Assembly: GCA_016508695.1 (NCBI GenBank)
Contig: VNKQ01000003.1
Coordinates: 992,001 to 1,056,000, forward strand
DNA from: Hyphodiscus hymeniophilus
Taxonomy: Eukaryota; Ascomycota; Leotiomycetes; Helotiales; Hyphodiscaceae
DNA length: 64,000 nt
Direction: 5' to 3'
Position 1 is the first letter of the stretch. Each line of letters begins with the position of its first letter. The position numbers were made by a program, and so were the translations under genes. Shown one piece after another: positions 62,543-64,000 of the stretch. The notes beneath the pieces were generated by a model. The model worked only from the letters and a program-made list of their open reading frames with translations, was not told the DNA's origin and ran no database searches.

Positions 62543-64000
62543 AGCCCAACGCCGCAGACCAGAACCCCGATCTACACATTTCACTATAGAGTCACTACGT
62601 GGCACGACACTTTTTCATTTGTCTCTCTACGATTCTTCTTTGTTCTCGAGTCAAACTGTACATTGAGCGAAGCGTTTGCATTGCATAGCGAATCGTTTCA
62701 GCGAGGGGCGAAAATTGGGCGAAAAGGGTACCAGGTAGCGGCGCAACAAAACCCCAGATTACAGGATGGAATGGCTCTGCGTACTTGCGCCGGATGATTT
62801 TCAAAAGTGACTGTGCATCAAGCCCTTCGGCGCCTCTCTTTGCTTATTCTTTGTGTTGTTTAGTGTACTCGGAACCACGGATGGGACTAATTCTGCATAG
62901 GCGCGGGATTCATAGTTTACTTTATAGACGGGTTGGGTGGTCGGGAGACGAGCAGTCGTCATCCCTACCTCGTCACGGCCGATTTGGCGTTGATCTTGTA
63001 CCTGCCAAGTCACGGAACTTGATGGGTGGTTAGGGCATGAAAATGTAGAGTACATTTGCAAGAGGGGAGCGAATTTGTATAAACGGGACTCGAAGACGAG
63101 TCATGGCGGGAGAAGATCAAAGGGTGGAGGAGAGGCTCGGACGGTGGGCGACGGTGGTTGGAAGGACATCATGAAAGGGCGGTTCCGGGTAGAAGCATAT
63201 GTGGGGGAGGGTGAATCATTGGCGTGTGTTGTAGATATCAGAGCCGAGTCTGCTGATAGAGTAAAGGCCTTCTAGAAGTGCTTTCATGAATGGAAGTCTT
63301 GATCTTAATTCTTGCTCTTGCTCGCTCTCGCCGAGTGCGAATGTGGATGTGAAGATTGTAAACTGTAAATTGTGAAAGATGGTATACGAAGTATCTGGGA
63401 TAGGATTCCTAATTAGCATCATCAGTCTCGCAACTTCTTACGCCTTGGAGCCGTGTCACATTCATAAATGATCAGTTACGTTCCAACCCTTCATTCATTC
63501 TGCCGTAATGTCCCATAGGGGAGTCCGGGCATAGCGAAAGCCAGCCACGTCTGATATCTACAGAATCTGTCCCTCTCATCTCCCTTCCATCCACGACCGA
63601 CCGACACGAACATATCTAGCTCATACAAAGCAACCAAAATCTGGTTAAGCCATATCAAGCAACAAGCTAAGACCAACCTTTCCATGGTCTCCTTCATACT
63701 CTTCTCAGCAAAGCAAAGCTATCATCACTCCGACATAACAATCATCCAGGTCGAGAACCTAAGTCTAACAATCCTTCTTTCTTATTTTTTTTCTTTTGAT
63801 TTCGTGATTGGCGTGAACGAATATATTCGCCAGAGAGAAGATTATGTATAAGGCAAGAGCAAGCGTGATATCATGAAGGTAATGCGTGTCGTTATCGTGG
63901 GTCGTGGTAAGGCGGCGTCTCGAACGCCATATCCTGCAACGCCGAAATATCAAATTCAAACAGTACTCATCCAACCTCGTCGGGACCGGAATCCAGGAAC
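62543..64000. other. 3' flank of VAC7 to window end, no gene seen
   Basis: The 1.46 kb hold short ORFs on both strands without motifs. At the extreme right edge a minus frame (FLDSGPDEVG then stop, near 63968) could be the end of a gene beyond the window, but this cannot be judged. Confidence 0.4.

Overview
The window is nuclear DNA of a filamentous ascomycete (Pezizomycotina). The grounds are compact genes, many short introns (about 45-100 nt, usually GT...AG with a CTRAC-like branch site) and fungus-specific families (ECM33/SPS2 cell-wall proteins, ANP1 mannosyltransferase, VAC7, BRE4-type transporters). The resemblance of several proteins to Helotiales homologues suggests Leotiomycetes; that is inference from memory and was not tested. 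I see no plasmid, phage, CRISPR, biosynthetic cluster or intact transposon.

I support 24 protein genes and one tRNA. In order: SPF45-like splicing factor (-, cut by the left edge), peroxisomal acyl-CoA synthetase (+), ECM33-type GPI protein (-), a 3.6 kb stretch without a convincing gene, 3-methyladenine DNA glycosylase (-), ANP1 (+), QCR7 (-), mitochondrial NAD+ carrier (+), a 109-aa membrane protein (-), an ABC1/ADCK1-like kinase (+), TMEM234 homologue (+), an unrecognised 181-aa protein (-), proteasome alpha1 (-), WKF-domain protein (+), a claudin-like four-TM protein (+), tRNA-Leu(UAA) (-), a phytanoyl-CoA dioxygenase-like enzyme (+), HRP1 (-), GYP1 (+), NASP-type histone chaperone (-), DNA polymerase epsilon subunit B (+), a BRE4-like transporter (-), AIP1 (-), HFI1/ADA1 (-), GCP3 (+), DIM1 (-), a DUF2256/DUF3253 protein (-) and VAC7 (+).

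Most genes are housekeeping and are not functionally clustered. Seven divergent head-to-head pairs share an upstream interval, five of them under 340 bp. One pair, a histone chaperone with the DNA polymerase epsilon B subunit, has an ACGCGT (MCB/MluI) element in its shared 276 bp promoter, which fits joint S-phase expression. Two other pairs join mitochondrial functions.

QCR7, the 181-aa protein and the DUF2256/DUF3253 protein are split into exons so short that they show only after splicing by eye. The main oddities are an apparent 1-nt frameshift at an exon boundary of the BRE4-like gene, one certain and one possible GC-AG intron, a 1,005-nt intron in HRP1, micro-exons of 7-13 nt, a 37-base C homopolymer just before the VAC7 start codon, and a tRNA-Leu 3'-end-like fragment near the true tRNA-Leu. 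I found no convincing undescribed multi-gene system.
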